29,212 nucleotides of DNA from a virus: the IMG/VR virus record IMGVR_UViG_3300027816_000311, positions 1 to 29,212 of that record; one strand, 5' to 3'. Shown here in pieces: positions 20,264-29,025 of this stretch. The notes beneath the pieces were generated by a model. It saw only the letters and a program-made list of their open reading frames with translations. It had not been told where the DNA came from and did no database searches. Within the stretch, counting starts at the first letter, position 1; every line of letters begins with the position of its first letter. Position numbers and translations under genes: made by a program.

Positions 20264-20478
20264 AGTTAGACGAAAAAATATTAGATAGAATGTTAGACGC
20301 TTCAAGGTTTACGACTAATCAAATAATTGAATTAGATGTTAAGTTTTGGGTTTCAAAAGATTTTACTGAATATCCTACTAAGCACCATTTTATAGACGTA
20401 ATTAAATTGCAAGTTTTAGAAGATGAAACAATACTTTTAGGAACTGAAGAACAAGTTTTAAAATATAAATTAAAATAA
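20260..20478 (+). CDS. small unknown protein, 72 aa
   Basis: I do not recognise it. It is an alpha/beta protein with an acidic start (MKLDEKILDRMLDASRFTT) and a lysine-rich end (LLGTEEQVLKYKLK). ATG 20260 overlaps the sigma stop in an ATGA, supporting coupling. The upstream part of the open frame overlaps the sigma gene and is not counted. Confidence 0.72.
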   Translation: MKLDEKILDRMLDASRFTTNQIIELDVKFWVSKDFTEYPTKHHFIDVIKLQVLEDETILLGTEEQVLKYKLK

Positions 20479-20479
20479 C

Positions 20480-20929
20480 ATGAAAAGAAAAAGACGGACA
20501 AAAGCTGAAATTGAAGCAAGTAAATTACCTACTTATGAAGTTGTAATTGATGAAAAAGCTTCAGGAGTAGAAAATATAAGTTTAGGATTAGGAGACACAG
20601 TTGAAAAGGTATTAGAAGTTACTGGAGTAGCTAAATTGGCTAAATGGGTAATGGGTGAAGATTGCGGTTGCGATGAGAGAAAAGAAAAACTCAATGCTTT
20701 ATTTCCTTACCGCAAACCTGAATGTTTACTAAAACACGAACACGAATACTTAGAAAATTGGTTTAAAGAAAAAAGATACTCAATGAGACCTACCGAACAA
20801 AAAGAAATACTTGCTATTTATAACCGAGTATTTAAGGTAAATATGCAACCAACTTCTTGCGGTAGTTGTTTACGTGATGTAATGAATAAATTAGAGATAT
20901 TATTTAACACGTACGATGCAAATAGTTAA
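20480..20929 (+). CDS. CGCDERK cysteine-motif phage protein, 149 aa
   Basis: Function is unknown, but I recognise the pattern as recurring in Bacteroidota phages near terminase and sigma genes. A basic N-terminus (MKRKRRTKAEIEASK) is followed by GLGDTVEKVLEVTGVAKLAK and a motif EDCGCDERKEKLNALFPYRK. A second pair of cysteines occurs at SCGSCLRDVMNKLE near the end. Four cysteines in C-x-C and C-x-x-C arrangement suggest a zinc site. It overlaps the next gene by 14 bases. A regulatory or packaging accessory function is possible by location. Confidence 0.7.
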   Translation: MKRKRRTKAEIEASKLPTYEVVIDEKASGVENISLGLGDTVEKVLEVTGVAKLAKWVMGEDCGCDERKEKLNALFPYRKPECLLKHEHEYLENWFKEKRYSMRPTEQKEILAIYNRVFKVNMQPTSCGSCLRDVMNKLEILFNTYDANS

Positions 20930-22088
20930 GATAAGCGAGGTTAAACCCAACCCGAAGAACCCAAGGATAATAAAAGACGGAAAATTTCAAAAGTTAGTTA
21001 AGTCTATTCAAGAATTTCCTGATATGCTAAATAAACGCCCTCTAATCGTCTTTACAGATGTTGACGGTAAATATTGCGTATTGGGTGGTAATATGCGTTT
21101 AAAAGCCTTAAATGAGTTAAAATTTAAAGAAATACCTATTATAGTAGCAGACGAATGGACGGAGGAACAAAAAAACGAATTCTTAATTAAAGATAACGTA
21201 GGTTTTGGTGAATGGGATTGGGATAGTTTAGCAAATGAATGGGATGCGGAAAAGTTAGATGACTGGGGATTAGATTTACCAATTGATTTAAGAGTTGAAG
21301 AAGAACTGGAAGCAGAAGAAGATAACTACGAAATACCTGACGAGATAAACACGGACATAGTAATAGGAGATTTATTTGAGATAGGCGAACACCGTTTACT
21401 TTGTGGGGATAGTACGGATAGCGACCAAGTTGCAAAATTAATGAATGGAGAAAAGGCTGATATGGTATTAAGCGACCCACCTTATGGAATGTTTTTAGAT
21501 GCTGATTATTCAAGTTTAAATTGGGGAGATAGAAAAGGCAAAAAATATGATAATGTAATTGGAGATCATGAAGATTTCAATCCTGAATTGATAAATACTT
21601 TTTTTAAGCATTTTGATTACTGCAAGGAAATGTTTTTATGGGGTGCTGATTATTATTTTGAATTATTACCTGAATTTAAAAAAGGTAATTATATTGTTTG
21701 GGATAAAACTTTACAAAGTAATGGTGATGCTGGTAGTAATTCCGAATTTGAACTTTGTTGGTCAAGACAAAAACATAAAAGAGTTGTTTTACATTTTAAC
21801 TGGTTTAGATATTTTGGATTACAAAGTCAAGATACAAAAACACGATTACACCCAACTCAAAAACCACTTGAAGTAAATAAACATTTTATTGAAAGTTATA
21901 CAAAAGAAAAAGAATATATTATAGATTTATTTTTAGGTTCAGGTTCTACAATGGTAGCTTCACACCAACTTAAACGCAAATGTTACGGAATGGAATTAGA
22001 CCCGAAGTATTGCCAAGTTATAATAGACCGTATGAAAAAACTTGACCCGAGTTTACTTATTAAAAAAAACGGAGTTGAATTAAAATAA
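20916..22088 (+). CDS. ParB-like domain fused to DNA methyltransferase (probably N6-adenine)
   Basis: A two-domain enzyme. Residues 1-120 form a ParB/Srx-like domain (ISEVKPNPKNPRIIK, then CVLGGNMRLKALNEL with GGNMR at 57-61). An acidic linker follows (about 125-150). From 150 on is the methyltransferase: the typical entry IVIGDLFEIGEHRLLCGDST, the catalytic DPPY at 187-190, a variable target-recognition region, then DLFLGSGST at 336-344 for AdoMet binding. The order DPPY before the G-x-G motif defines a beta-class enzyme. DPPY suggests N6-adenine, though N4-cytosine cannot be excluded. Such fusions are common in phages and may protect DNA from host restriction. No restriction enzyme accompanies it. 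Confidence 0.85.
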   Translation: MQIVKISEVKPNPKNPRIIKDGKFQKLVKSIQEFPDMLNKRPLIVFTDVDGKYCVLGGNMRLKALNELKFKEIPIIVADEWTEEQKNEFLIKDNVGFGEWDWDSLANEWDAEKLDDWGLDLPIDLRVEEELEAEEDNYEIPDEINTDIVIGDLFEIGEHRLLCGDSTDSDQVAKLMNGEKADMVLSDPPYGMFLDADYSSLNWGDRKGKKYDNVIGDHEDFNPELINTFFKHFDYCKEMFLWGADYYFELLPEFKKGNYIVWDKTLQSNGDAGSNSEFELCWSRQKHKRVVLHFNWFRYFGLQSQDTKTRLHPTQKPLEVNKHFIESYTKEKEYIIDLFLGSGSTMVASHQLKRKCYGMELDPKYCQVIIDRMKKLDPSLLIKKNGVELK

Positions 22089-22109
22089 ACAACGAATAAA
22101 CAACGTACA

Positions 22110-22445
22110 ATGGCAGGCAAAGGACAAATAGAACCACGTTGGGAAAAAGGCGAAAGCGGAAACCCTAACGGACGACCTAAAGGAGCAAAGAACAGAAGCA
22201 CAATAGCAAAGTACTGGCTGGAGGTAAATCAAAAGCTAAAAAACCCTTTAACGGGTGCTGAAGAAACAATGTCGCAAGAAGATTTAATGACATTAGCACT
22301 AATTAAAAAAGCACGTGAAGGTGATGTAGCAGCATATAAGGCTTTAATGGATAGCGGTTACGGTGCGCCTTTACAACAAATTGAACAAACAGTTTTAGAA
22401 CAGCCAATATTTCCTGATGTTTCTGCGGACGACTTCGACGAATAA
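22110..22445 (+). CDS. terS: terminase small subunit-like (DUF5681-type) protein
   Basis: The N-terminus has the DUF5681 signature EKGESGNPNGRPKGAKN, a basic DNA-contact-like segment. A helical middle (STIAKYWLEVNQKLKN, then QEDLMTLALIKKAREGDVAA) and an acidic tail ending SADDFDE follow. It overlaps the large terminase gene by 29 bases, and small subunits normally lie just upstream of the large one, where they recognise the packaging site. The family is not proven to be a TerS but position and composition agree. Confidence 0.7.
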   Translation: MAGKGQIEPRWEKGESGNPNGRPKGAKNRSTIAKYWLEVNQKLKNPLTGAEETMSQEDLMTLALIKKAREGDVAAYKALMDSGYGAPLQQIEQTVLEQPIFPDVSADDFDE

Positions 22446-23577
22446 AATACTTAAACTTAAAAAACGAGTTCGTATTATTCAGGGTGGCACAAGTGCTGCC
22501 AAGACGTACGGAATATTATCTGTTTTAATAGCGCGTGCTTCTGCAATACACGGACTCGAAGTTAGCGTAGTTGCTGAAAGTATTCCGCATTTAAGAAGGG
22601 GTGCTTTAAAGGACTTTATTAAGCTAATGAAGTGGATGAATAAATGGCACGAAAACCAATTTAACAAATCGTTATTAACCTATCAATTTTTAAACGGAAG
22701 CAGCTTTGAATTTTTTAGCGCTGATGACAGTTCTAAATTACGGGGTGCAAGGCGTGACGTTTTATACATAAACGAATGTAACAACGTAACCTTTGAGTCT
22801 TACAACGAGCTTGCGATACGTACAAAGAAAGCTATCTATTTAGACTTCAATCCAGCTAATGAGTTTTGGGTACACAAGGAACTAAAAGACGAACCCGACT
22901 CAGACTTTTTAATTTTGACCTACAAAGATAACGAAGCTCTTGACAAGTCAATAGTTGACCAAATAGAAAAGAACCGTTTAAAAGCGGAAACAAGTAGCTA
23001 TTGGAGCAACTGGTGGAGGGTTTACGGATTAGGTGAAATAGGAATGCTTGAAGGTGTTATATTCTCAAACTGGAAACAAATAGACAAACTACCGATTGAA
23101 GCAAAGTTAATAGGAATCGGATTAGACTTTGGTTACACAAACGATCCAACTGCAATAATTGAAATATATAATTATAACGGCCAACGGATATTAAACGAAC
23201 TGAAGTACCAAACAGGAATGCTTAATTCAGATATTGCAAAGGAGCTACCAAAACACGTACCCGTTTACGCTGATTCAAGCGAGCCTAAAAGCATAGACGA
23301 AATAAGGCGCTATGGAATAACTATTAAAGGTGTTACAAAAGGCAAGGATTCAATAAACTACGGTATTGATGTTATGCAGCGCCAGGATTATTTAGTTACT
23401 TCTAATAGCGTTAATTTAATTAAAGAACTTCGTTCCTACTGTTGGGACACTGATAAAGCTGGAACACGTTTAAACAAGCCTATTGACACAAATAATCACG
23501 CTATTGATGCGCTACGATATCATGAAATGGAGACCTTAGGGTTAAATGCTAACTATGGTAAGTATCATATTTGGTAA
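22417..23577 (+). CDS. terL: terminase large subunit (packaging ATPase and nuclease)
   Basis: This packages DNA into the prohead and cuts the concatemer. Residues 23-30 (GGTSAAKT) are the Walker A, with a shifted glycine layout typical of terminases. Walker B follows at DVLYINE with Glu120. The RNase H-like nuclease has Asp237 in GLDFGYTND, Asp286 in VYADSSE and Asp364 in NHAIDALRY. At 386 residues it is somewhat short but contains both domains. Start ATG 22417 is internal to the small subunit gene. Confidence 0.92.
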   Translation: MFLRTTSTNKILKLKKRVRIIQGGTSAAKTYGILSVLIARASAIHGLEVSVVAESIPHLRRGALKDFIKLMKWMNKWHENQFNKSLLTYQFLNGSSFEFFSADDSSKLRGARRDVLYINECNNVTFESYNELAIRTKKAIYLDFNPANEFWVHKELKDEPDSDFLILTYKDNEALDKSIVDQIEKNRLKAETSSYWSNWWRVYGLGEIGMLEGVIFSNWKQIDKLPIEAKLIGIGLDFGYTNDPTAIIEIYNYNGQRILNELKYQTGMLNSDIAKELPKHVPVYADSSEPKSIDEIRRYGITIKGVTKGKDSINYGIDVMQRQDYLVTSNSVNLIKELRSYCWDTDKAGTRLNKPIDTNNHAIDALRYHEMETLGLNANYGKYHIW

Positions 23578-23668
23578 ATAAATAACAGTTGGCACCCGTT
23601 CAAGTATGCAGATAGTGTAAATAAACTTTGTAAACTACAAAAACACGAAATAAAAGTTAATTAATAAG

Positions 23669-24388
23669 ATGAAAACAGAAATAGTAATACCTACTTCTTT
23701 GAGTGAAATTCCTTTAAAGTGCTACCAAGAATTTATGAAGGTAGTAGAAAAATCAAACGATGAGGAATTTATAGGACAAAAGACCGTTGAAATATTTTGC
23801 GGTTTACAAATGAAAGACGTTGTAAGGGTGAAATGGAGCGATATACGGGATTTAACATTACACCTGAATAAAATATTCAAAGAGAAGCCTAAATTTCAGC
23901 ACACGTTTAAAATCAAAGGTACTGAATTTGGTTTCATTCCTAATTTAGAGGACATGACTTTTGGAGAGTACATTGATTTAGAAACAAACATATCCAGCGT
24001 AGAGAATTTTCACAAAGCGATGGCTGTAATGTACAGACCTATCACAAAGAAAGTGAAAGACCGATACGAGATATTTCCGTACATAGGAACGGATGAATTC
24101 AGCGAGGTAATGAAGTACGCTTCTTTGGATGTTGTCTTAGGTGCAACGGTTTTTTTTTCGACTTTAGGAAGCGACTTAGTACAACATACGCTTACCTATT
24201 TGGAGAAAGAGATGAAGATGAACCCGAAATTAATGACTTTAGCGAAAGAGCGCAATTTAATAAAAGATGGGGATGGTACAATTCAATCTATGCACTTGCT
24301 AAAGGAGACGTTACAAAGTTTGATGATGTTACCAAGCTGGGGGTTAGAAAGTGTCTTACCTATCTCACTTACGAAAGGCAAAAATTAG
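23669..24388 (+). CDS. tail assembly chaperone, in-frame product (239 aa)
   Basis: A probable lambda gpG-like chaperone. The first 170 residues carry the conserved pattern of Bacteroidota siphoviruses: IVIPTSLSEIPLKCYQEFMK, then EFGFIPNLEDMTFGEYIDLE and FHKAMAVMYRPITKK. VVLGATVFFSTLGSDL precedes the C-terminus, which ends with a helical tail (SMHLLKETLQSLMMLPSW). A run of nine T residues at 24150-24158 lies within the VFFS codons and is a candidate -1 slippery site. It is in the standard place, between terminase and tail completion genes on one side and tape measure genes on the other. No promoter was found in its 91-base upstream gap. Confidence 0.75.
   Translation: MKTEIVIPTSLSEIPLKCYQEFMKVVEKSNDEEFIGQKTVEIFCGLQMKDVVRVKWSDIRDLTLHLNKIFKEKPKFQHTFKIKGTEFGFIPNLEDMTFGEYIDLETNISSVENFHKAMAVMYRPITKKVKDRYEIFPYIGTDEFSEVMKYASLDVVLGATVFFSTLGSDLVQHTLTYLEKEMKMNPKLMTLAKERNLIKDGDGTIQSMHLLKETLQSLMMLPSWGLESVLPISLTKGKN
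24150..24158 (+). other. candidate -1 ribosomal slippery site (T9)
   Basis: Nine consecutive T residues contain the ideal heptamer T TTT TTT in the chaperone's frame. The -1 frame is open from 24097 to the stop at 24430-24432. No downstream pseudoknot was examined. Confidence 0.6.
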
Positions 24389-24432
24389 AAATAGAAGAAA
24401 GAGAAATTAAAAGAATAAGAAAACATGGCTAA
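24157..24432 (+). CDS. -1 frame extension of tail assembly chaperone (gpGT-like), 91 codons
   Basis: After a -1 slip in the T9 run the frame continues for 91 codons, giving a fusion of about 254 residues with the start at 23669. Its C-terminal part reads WGWYNSIYALAKGDVTKF, then DDVTKLGVRKCLTYLTYERQ, ending in a charged helix. That pattern (GWY-x-x-IY-x-LA-x-GD ... L-x-YE) is the one I associate with the second, frameshifted chaperone domain of Bacteroidota phages, which binds the tape measure. There is no suitable ATG within it. The last eight bases overlap the next gene. Dual coding with the in-frame tail covers 24158-24388. Confidence 0.7.
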   Translation, partial: FDFRKRLSTTYAYLFGERDEDEPEINDFSERAQFNKRWGWYNSIYALAKGDVTKFDDVTKLGVRKCLTYLTYERQKLEIEEREIKRIRKHG

Positions 24433-24880
24433 CTATTACACGATATTAGATACACTAAAAACGAACTTGAATAATGATCCGTTTATTAACACGGTAACAC
24501 AAGGTGATATATTTGCAGTTGACTTAGCTAAGCAGACTATATTTCCTTTGTGCCATATTATAGTAAATAGCGCTACGTTTGAAAGTAATATAATTCGTTT
24601 TAACGTGAGTATAATGGCAATGGATATTGTCAACAAATCAAAAGACGAAGATACAGACGTATTTAATGGAAACGATAATGAGGTTTATGTACTTAATACA
24701 ATGATTTCTGTATTGAATAGGTTATACGAGGAGTTAAGACGTGGAGACTTATACACTTTGCCGTTTCAAGTTGACGGTAACCCGGGTTTAGAGCCATTTG
24801 CTGAAAGGTTTGAAAACTATTTAGCTGGTTGGACAATGACGTTCGATATTTTAGTTCCTAACGATATGACTGTTTGTTAA
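24425..24880 (+). CDS. tail completion or head-tail joining protein, 151 aa
   Basis: The pattern ANYYTILDTLKTNLNNDPFI, then NTVTQGDIFAVDLAKQTIFP and a late RFENYLAGWTMTFDILVPND recurs in Bacteroidota phages beside the tail genes. It is an alpha/beta fold of the type found in tail terminator and neck proteins. The last part reads as two beta strands. It is coupled to the next gene by TAATG. I am sure of the family pattern but less so of the precise joint it seals. Confidence 0.65.
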   Translation: MANYYTILDTLKTNLNNDPFINTVTQGDIFAVDLAKQTIFPLCHIIVNSATFESNIIRFNVSIMAMDIVNKSKDEDTDVFNGNDNEVYVLNTMISVLNRLYEELRRGDLYTLPFQVDGNPGLEPFAERFENYLAGWTMTFDILVPNDMTVC

Positions 24881-25446
24881 TGAGTGAAAGATTAAAAGCC
24901 TTAGAGAAGTTTCGTGATTTGGTGGTAGCTGAAGCGAAAGCCAATTTGAAAAAGATGGGTAAAGATACGAGCGGTAAATTAAGCAGCTCAATCAAAGGCG
25001 AAGTTAAACAGATGCCTAATTCTATTGGAGTGTATTTTGAAATGGAGCCTTACGGTAACTTTCAAGACCAAGGTGTTAAAGGAGCAAATCCAACAGGGCT
25101 GCCTTCAACTTCAAAAAACTACGGTAAACAAAACGCTCCTAATTCACCTTATAAATTTGGTAGTGGTTCAGGACCAAAAGGCGGACTAACAAGGAGCTTA
25201 GATAGTTGGATGGTTCGCAAAGGAATAGCACCAAGAAATGTAGCTGGAAAATTTCAAAGCAGAAAGGGTTTAAAGTTTATTATAGCTCGAAGCATTTACA
25301 TGACTGGAATCAAACCGAGTTTGTTTTTTACTAAGCCATTTGAAGCAGCCTACAAAACTTTGCCTGATACGTTAATAGATAAATACGGATTAGATGCCGA
25401 ACAGTTATTAGACGAAATATTAAGAGAAAATTTAAAGAATAGATAA
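24880..25446 (+). CDS. HK97 gp10-like / minor tail or neck protein, 188 aa
   Basis: The protein begins MSERLKALEKFRDLVVAEAK, a long helix, and has DTSGKLSSSIKGEVKQMPNS and YGNFQDQGVKGANPTGL, features of HK97 gp10/tail-completion proteins, where a helix, beta core and G-rich loop recur. An extended glycine/serine loop (KFGSGSGPKGGLTRSLDSWM) is unusual in length. C-terminal helices end EQLLDEILRENLKNR. ATG 24880 overlaps the previous stop, so it is chosen over the upstream TTG. Confidence 0.62.
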   Translation: MSERLKALEKFRDLVVAEAKANLKKMGKDTSGKLSSSIKGEVKQMPNSIGVYFEMEPYGNFQDQGVKGANPTGLPSTSKNYGKQNAPNSPYKFGSGSGPKGGLTRSLDSWMVRKGIAPRNVAGKFQSRKGLKFIIARSIYMTGIKPSLFFTKPFEAAYKTLPDTLIDKYGLDAEQLLDEILRENLKNR

Positions 25447-26522
25447 TGAGTATTTTTGCACGTTCACCCTATATAGTAGAAATATCCGAAACAGGACAAG
25501 ACGGTTCAAAGGTTGAGCTGTTTATTTGGAACGGTACTGGAGCAGCCCCAACAAGCCCAACCTACACACTAACGAAATTAATACCAGCGTCAAACAACGT
25601 AAAGACGTACTACAATATCAGTCCTTACATTCGTGAGTATTTAAGTTGGAATACAAGGCAAGAAATTTATAACACTTTCCCGGCAAGCAACACAAGCCAA
25701 TGGTGTAACGTACAAATTAAAAGATATAAATACGACTTAGGTACATACACGCTTTTAAACACGGTTACTACATATGCTTACGATGGATTGAGTTGGTACG
25801 AAGAGGGTGGTAACTTTGCGCTTGTTTACGACATACTACAAAAAGACGGTACATTTTATTACTACTACGATGGCACTAACCCAAGTACAGATTCAAGCAG
25901 AAGGGCTGGTCATATTATGGTACGTACTGGAACAAGCTACAAAGCGAAGTACACTAATTTAGCAACGGCTGCTACATTCACGCAGAACTTAACAAACAAT
26001 TCTATTTTAGACGTTCCAAGAGTTTACCAAAATTACTATGCTGCTGGAAACAAATTAGAAATAACGGTCAACCTTGCTGGTAACGATGTTACAGTTTGGG
26101 AGGGATATTTTAAACCGTTTGAGCTTTGTCGATATGAAGCCGTTTTGTGCGACTTTGTGAATCGATATGGATGTTGGCAGCGTACTTGGTTTTTCGCAGC
26201 GTCTAACGATACATTTAGCATTGAAAACACGGAATATAATTTAATGCAGTCAACGATACCTAACTATAACACTTTAGAAGGTCAAAGAAAGGTATTCAAT
26301 ACAAGTGCTAAAAAATCAATCAAAGTAAACACGGACTGGGTAACTGAAGAATACAATGAGTTATTAAAAGAATTAATGGTAAGTGAAAAGATACTTATAA
26401 ATAATTACCCAGCTAAACTTAACACGAAGTCAACGGAGCTATTTAAGAATATAAATCAAAAAATGATTAACTACCAATTAGAGTTTGATTTTGCTTACAA
26501 TGCAATTAACAACGTAATATGA
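25446..26522 (+). CDS. tail protein, probable distal tail or baseplate component
   Basis: A beta-rich 358-residue protein with many Tyr, Asn and Thr residues (SPYIVEISETGQDGSKVELF, then YYNISPYIREYLSWNTRQEI). Its size and position, between neck-type genes and the large tail-tip gene, fit a distal tail (Dit-like) or baseplate protein, but I do not see a confident domain. The C-terminal segment (KLNTKSTELFKNINQKM, then YQLEFDFAYNAINNVI) suggests an insertion into a multimer. Coupled through TAATG on both sides. Confidence 0.65.
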   Translation: MSIFARSPYIVEISETGQDGSKVELFIWNGTGAAPTSPTYTLTKLIPASNNVKTYYNISPYIREYLSWNTRQEIYNTFPASNTSQWCNVQIKRYKYDLGTYTLLNTVTTYAYDGLSWYEEGGNFALVYDILQKDGTFYYYYDGTNPSTDSSRRAGHIMVRTGTSYKAKYTNLATAATFTQNLTNNSILDVPRVYQNYYAAGNKLEITVNLAGNDVTVWEGYFKPFELCRYEAVLCDFVNRYGCWQRTWFFAASNDTFSIENTEYNLMQSTIPNYNTLEGQRKVFNTSAKKSIKVNTDWVTEEYNELLKELMVSEKILINNYPAKLNTKSTELFKNINQKMINYQLEFDFAYNAINNVI

Positions 26523-28867
26523 GACAAGTACAAGTTTACATTGAGGGCAAAAAGATTGAGCTATTTGAAGATGAACAAATTAATGTTACTTCGAGTGTTC
26601 AAAACATTTCCGATATTTCAAAAGTATTTACTGACTTTTCGCAGTCGTTTACGGTACCAGCTTCTACGGTTAACAATGCAATCTTTCAGCACTTTTACCA
26701 ATCCGATGTTGGAGATATAAATACTCCTGGTTCTTTAATCGACCATAACATACGAAGAAATGCGGTAATAGAAATTGACTTAACTACATTTAGACGAGGT
26801 AAAATACAGATTGAAAAAGCGAACGTAAAAAACGGGATGCCTGAAAATTATCAGCTTACTTTTTATGGAGAAATACGAACGTTAAAAGATTTGTTTGGTG
26901 AAGATAAATTAAATCAGTTAGATTTAAGTTTTTTAGAGTTTGCTTATACGGGTGCAGAAATATACGATAGAATAACGGACCTTGCCACTGATTACGATGT
27001 TAGATACCCTTTGATTGCGAGTAATAGGGTTTGGACATACCAACATGGTTCTGAAGATGTAACTAATACAGCTCACGCAATACGATACGATGAGTTATTT
27101 CCAGCGGTTAAAATAGACAAAATTTTTGATGCTATAAATTCTGATTACGGTATTAATTTTCAAGGAACTTTTTTAAGCGACCCGAGATTTACACAATGTT
27201 TCTTGTACGGTAAAAACACGAACGAATATAGTTTTTTAACTGAAAGTACAGACGTTGTAATAGACCAAGTAATAGCACCAGTAATAGGAGATAGCACACT
27301 ACCAGACCCAAGTTCTTTAACTTACACGGATATTTACCAAGACGAATTAAATGTATTGTATGCTACTGGAGTTCAATTTAGTGTTATTAGTTTTGAGGTA
27401 TTAAACCAATCAGCGGTTGGAACTTGGTATATTGACGTGTTTCAAGACGGTAATTATTATCAAACAATTGAAGGTGATACTACTGGTGTTTTTGGAAATA
27501 TAAGTTTTCAAAATGTTTCAGGATTAGATACAACTTTGACTTTCAAAATGAAAGCGACAGTTGCTATGAATATTGATATGTTAATAAACTATCAAATTAC
27601 GGGGGTAAATGGATTAAGTAATTACGCACAAATCAGCACAGTACAAACAGTTTTAGCTGGTAATGTAAGTATAAGTTCAACGCTGCCTGATATGAAAGTA
27701 TCTGATTTCTTTTCGGGTATTTTAAAAGAATTTAATTGTACTTGCGTAGGGTTAGGAGATAACACTTTTGAAATACTGCCTTTAGAAGATTGGTATCAAC
27801 AAGGCGCTATTGTAGATATTACAGAATATACTGATATTGATTCCATTGATATAGAACGAATAAAATTGTATAAAAAGATAGCCTTCAAATATCAGCAATC
27901 TGAAAGTTTTGTAAATCGTAATTTCTTTAAAATAAGCAATTCGGAGTACGGTAATATGGAGTATCAATTTGCCTACGATGGAGACGAGTATGTTATAGAA
28001 GTTCCGTTTGAAAATTTATTATTTGCACGTTCTGAAAAGACGAATGACCCTACAAAATACGCAATATTTGGATATGCTTTAAATGAAAGTTTTAATGCGT
28101 ACACACCGAAACCAATGCTGCTTTATTTGTACGGTGCAAGTAATAGTTTAAGTTCACACCCTATAAAGTTTTATAACGGTGCTGGACATAACGATATAAC
28201 TTCATTTGCACAATTTGGGCAAGACCTTACACACTTAAACGAAAAGCTAAGTTTAAATTTTGGCGCTGAAAATTCAGTTATTCATTTGGAGACTATTCAA
28301 CAAGGTTTATATGCTGAATATTATTTTCCTTACTTGGTTAACTTGTTCAATTTGAAAAATAGAATGGTTCACGTAAAGACGAACCTACCTATTTCACTAT
28401 TGACTAACTTACAATTAAATGACCGTCTTATTATAAGAGACAAAAGATACATTATAAACGAAATGAAAAGCAACCTGACAACGGGTGAAGTTAATTTTAG
28501 TTTGTATTTAGATTTTAGACCTTTAACAAGTGGCAAGCCTTACGTTCCGTCTTTTGATGCTCAATGTTTAGATATTCCTATTAACTTAATTAAAGACGCT
28601 GCAAGTGCTACAATCACAACTTCATTTGCTGGTGTTACAATTACACCAAGTACAATTACGAGCAGTCAATTTATTGAGGTTTGTATTCCTGAAAACACGG
28701 ACACACCTTCAAATATTTTAGCTGAAAATTCAGATAGTTTAATTACTGAAGAATACCAAAATTTAGTAACAGAAAATTCAAGTGTACAAGTAATTACGTT
28801 GACAGTAACTTACACTTTAACGAACGGTCAACAAGTAGCAAATCAAATTCAAATATTACAACAATGA
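26519..28867 (+). CDS. large tail-tip / baseplate protein (Tal-like)
   Basis: At 782 residues this is the largest tail protein besides the tape measure. The N-terminal domain (VQVYIEGKKIELFEDEQINV, then SKVFTDFSQSFTVPASTVNN) is one I recognise from Bacteroidota phage tail-associated proteins. Central beta-rich parts have EYTDIDSIDIERIKLYKKIA near residue 440 and IIRDKRYIINEMKSNLTTGE near 640, which fits a baseplate hub. The last 100 residues are Thr/Ser/Asn-rich repeats such as ILAENSDSLITEEYQNLVTE, ending in two beta strands. No lysozyme or peptidase motif was seen. It is coupled to the next gene by ATGA. Confidence 0.72.
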   Translation: MRQVQVYIEGKKIELFEDEQINVTSSVQNISDISKVFTDFSQSFTVPASTVNNAIFQHFYQSDVGDINTPGSLIDHNIRRNAVIEIDLTTFRRGKIQIEKANVKNGMPENYQLTFYGEIRTLKDLFGEDKLNQLDLSFLEFAYTGAEIYDRITDLATDYDVRYPLIASNRVWTYQHGSEDVTNTAHAIRYDELFPAVKIDKIFDAINSDYGINFQGTFLSDPRFTQCFLYGKNTNEYSFLTESTDVVIDQVIAPVIGDSTLPDPSSLTYTDIYQDELNVLYATGVQFSVISFEVLNQSAVGTWYIDVFQDGNYYQTIEGDTTGVFGNISFQNVSGLDTTLTFKMKATVAMNIDMLINYQITGVNGLSNYAQISTVQTVLAGNVSISSTLPDMKVSDFFSGILKEFNCTCVGLGDNTFEILPLEDWYQQGAIVDITEYTDIDSIDIERIKLYKKIAFKYQQSESFVNRNFFKISNSEYGNMEYQFAYDGDEYVIEVPFENLLFARSEKTNDPTKYAIFGYALNESFNAYTPKPMLLYLYGASNSLSSHPIKFYNGAGHNDITSFAQFGQDLTHLNEKLSLNFGAENSVIHLETIQQGLYAEYYFPYLVNLFNLKNRMVHVKTNLPISLLTNLQLNDRLIIRDKRYIINEMKSNLTTGEVNFSLYLDFRPLTSGKPYVPSFDAQCLDIPINLIKDAASATITTSFAGVTITPSTITSSQFIEVCIPENTDTPSNILAENSDSLITEEYQNLVTENSSVQVITLTVTYTLTNGQQVANQIQILQQ

Positions 28868-29025
28868 TTCAACTAATTTTAGAACTATTAAAGAGCGATG
28901 ATTTCTACGGGGTGAGTGAGATAGTAGATGTCGCCAAAGGAAAACACGAACTAACAGGAAACTTAAAAAAGATTTATAAACAAGAAAAGCGTAAACAATG
29001 GCTGAAACAAGAACGATTGAATTAA
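28864..29025 (+). CDS. small basic helical protein, 53 aa
   Basis: An ATGA overlap couples it to the large tail gene, and it overlaps the tape measure start by 28 bases. The product starts MIQLILELLKSDDFYGVSEI and ends in a very basic helix (NLKKIYKQEKRKQWLKQERL). It may chaperone the tape measure, as small ORFs before tape measure genes do. No family is recognised. Confidence 0.6.
   Translation: MIQLILELLKSDDFYGVSEIVDVAKGKHELTGNLKKIYKQEKRKQWLKQERLN

Noticed and set aside
23589-23604. TTGGCACCCG looked like the -24 part of a sigma-54 promoter before the chaperone gene.
   Set aside because: The -12 element (TTGC) is missing at the right spacing, and Bacteroidota phages rarely use sigma-54.
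23622-23630. TAAACTTTG resembles the TAnnTTTG promoter box.
   Set aside because: The gap between TA and TTTG is three bases and no TTG lies 17-23 bases upstream.
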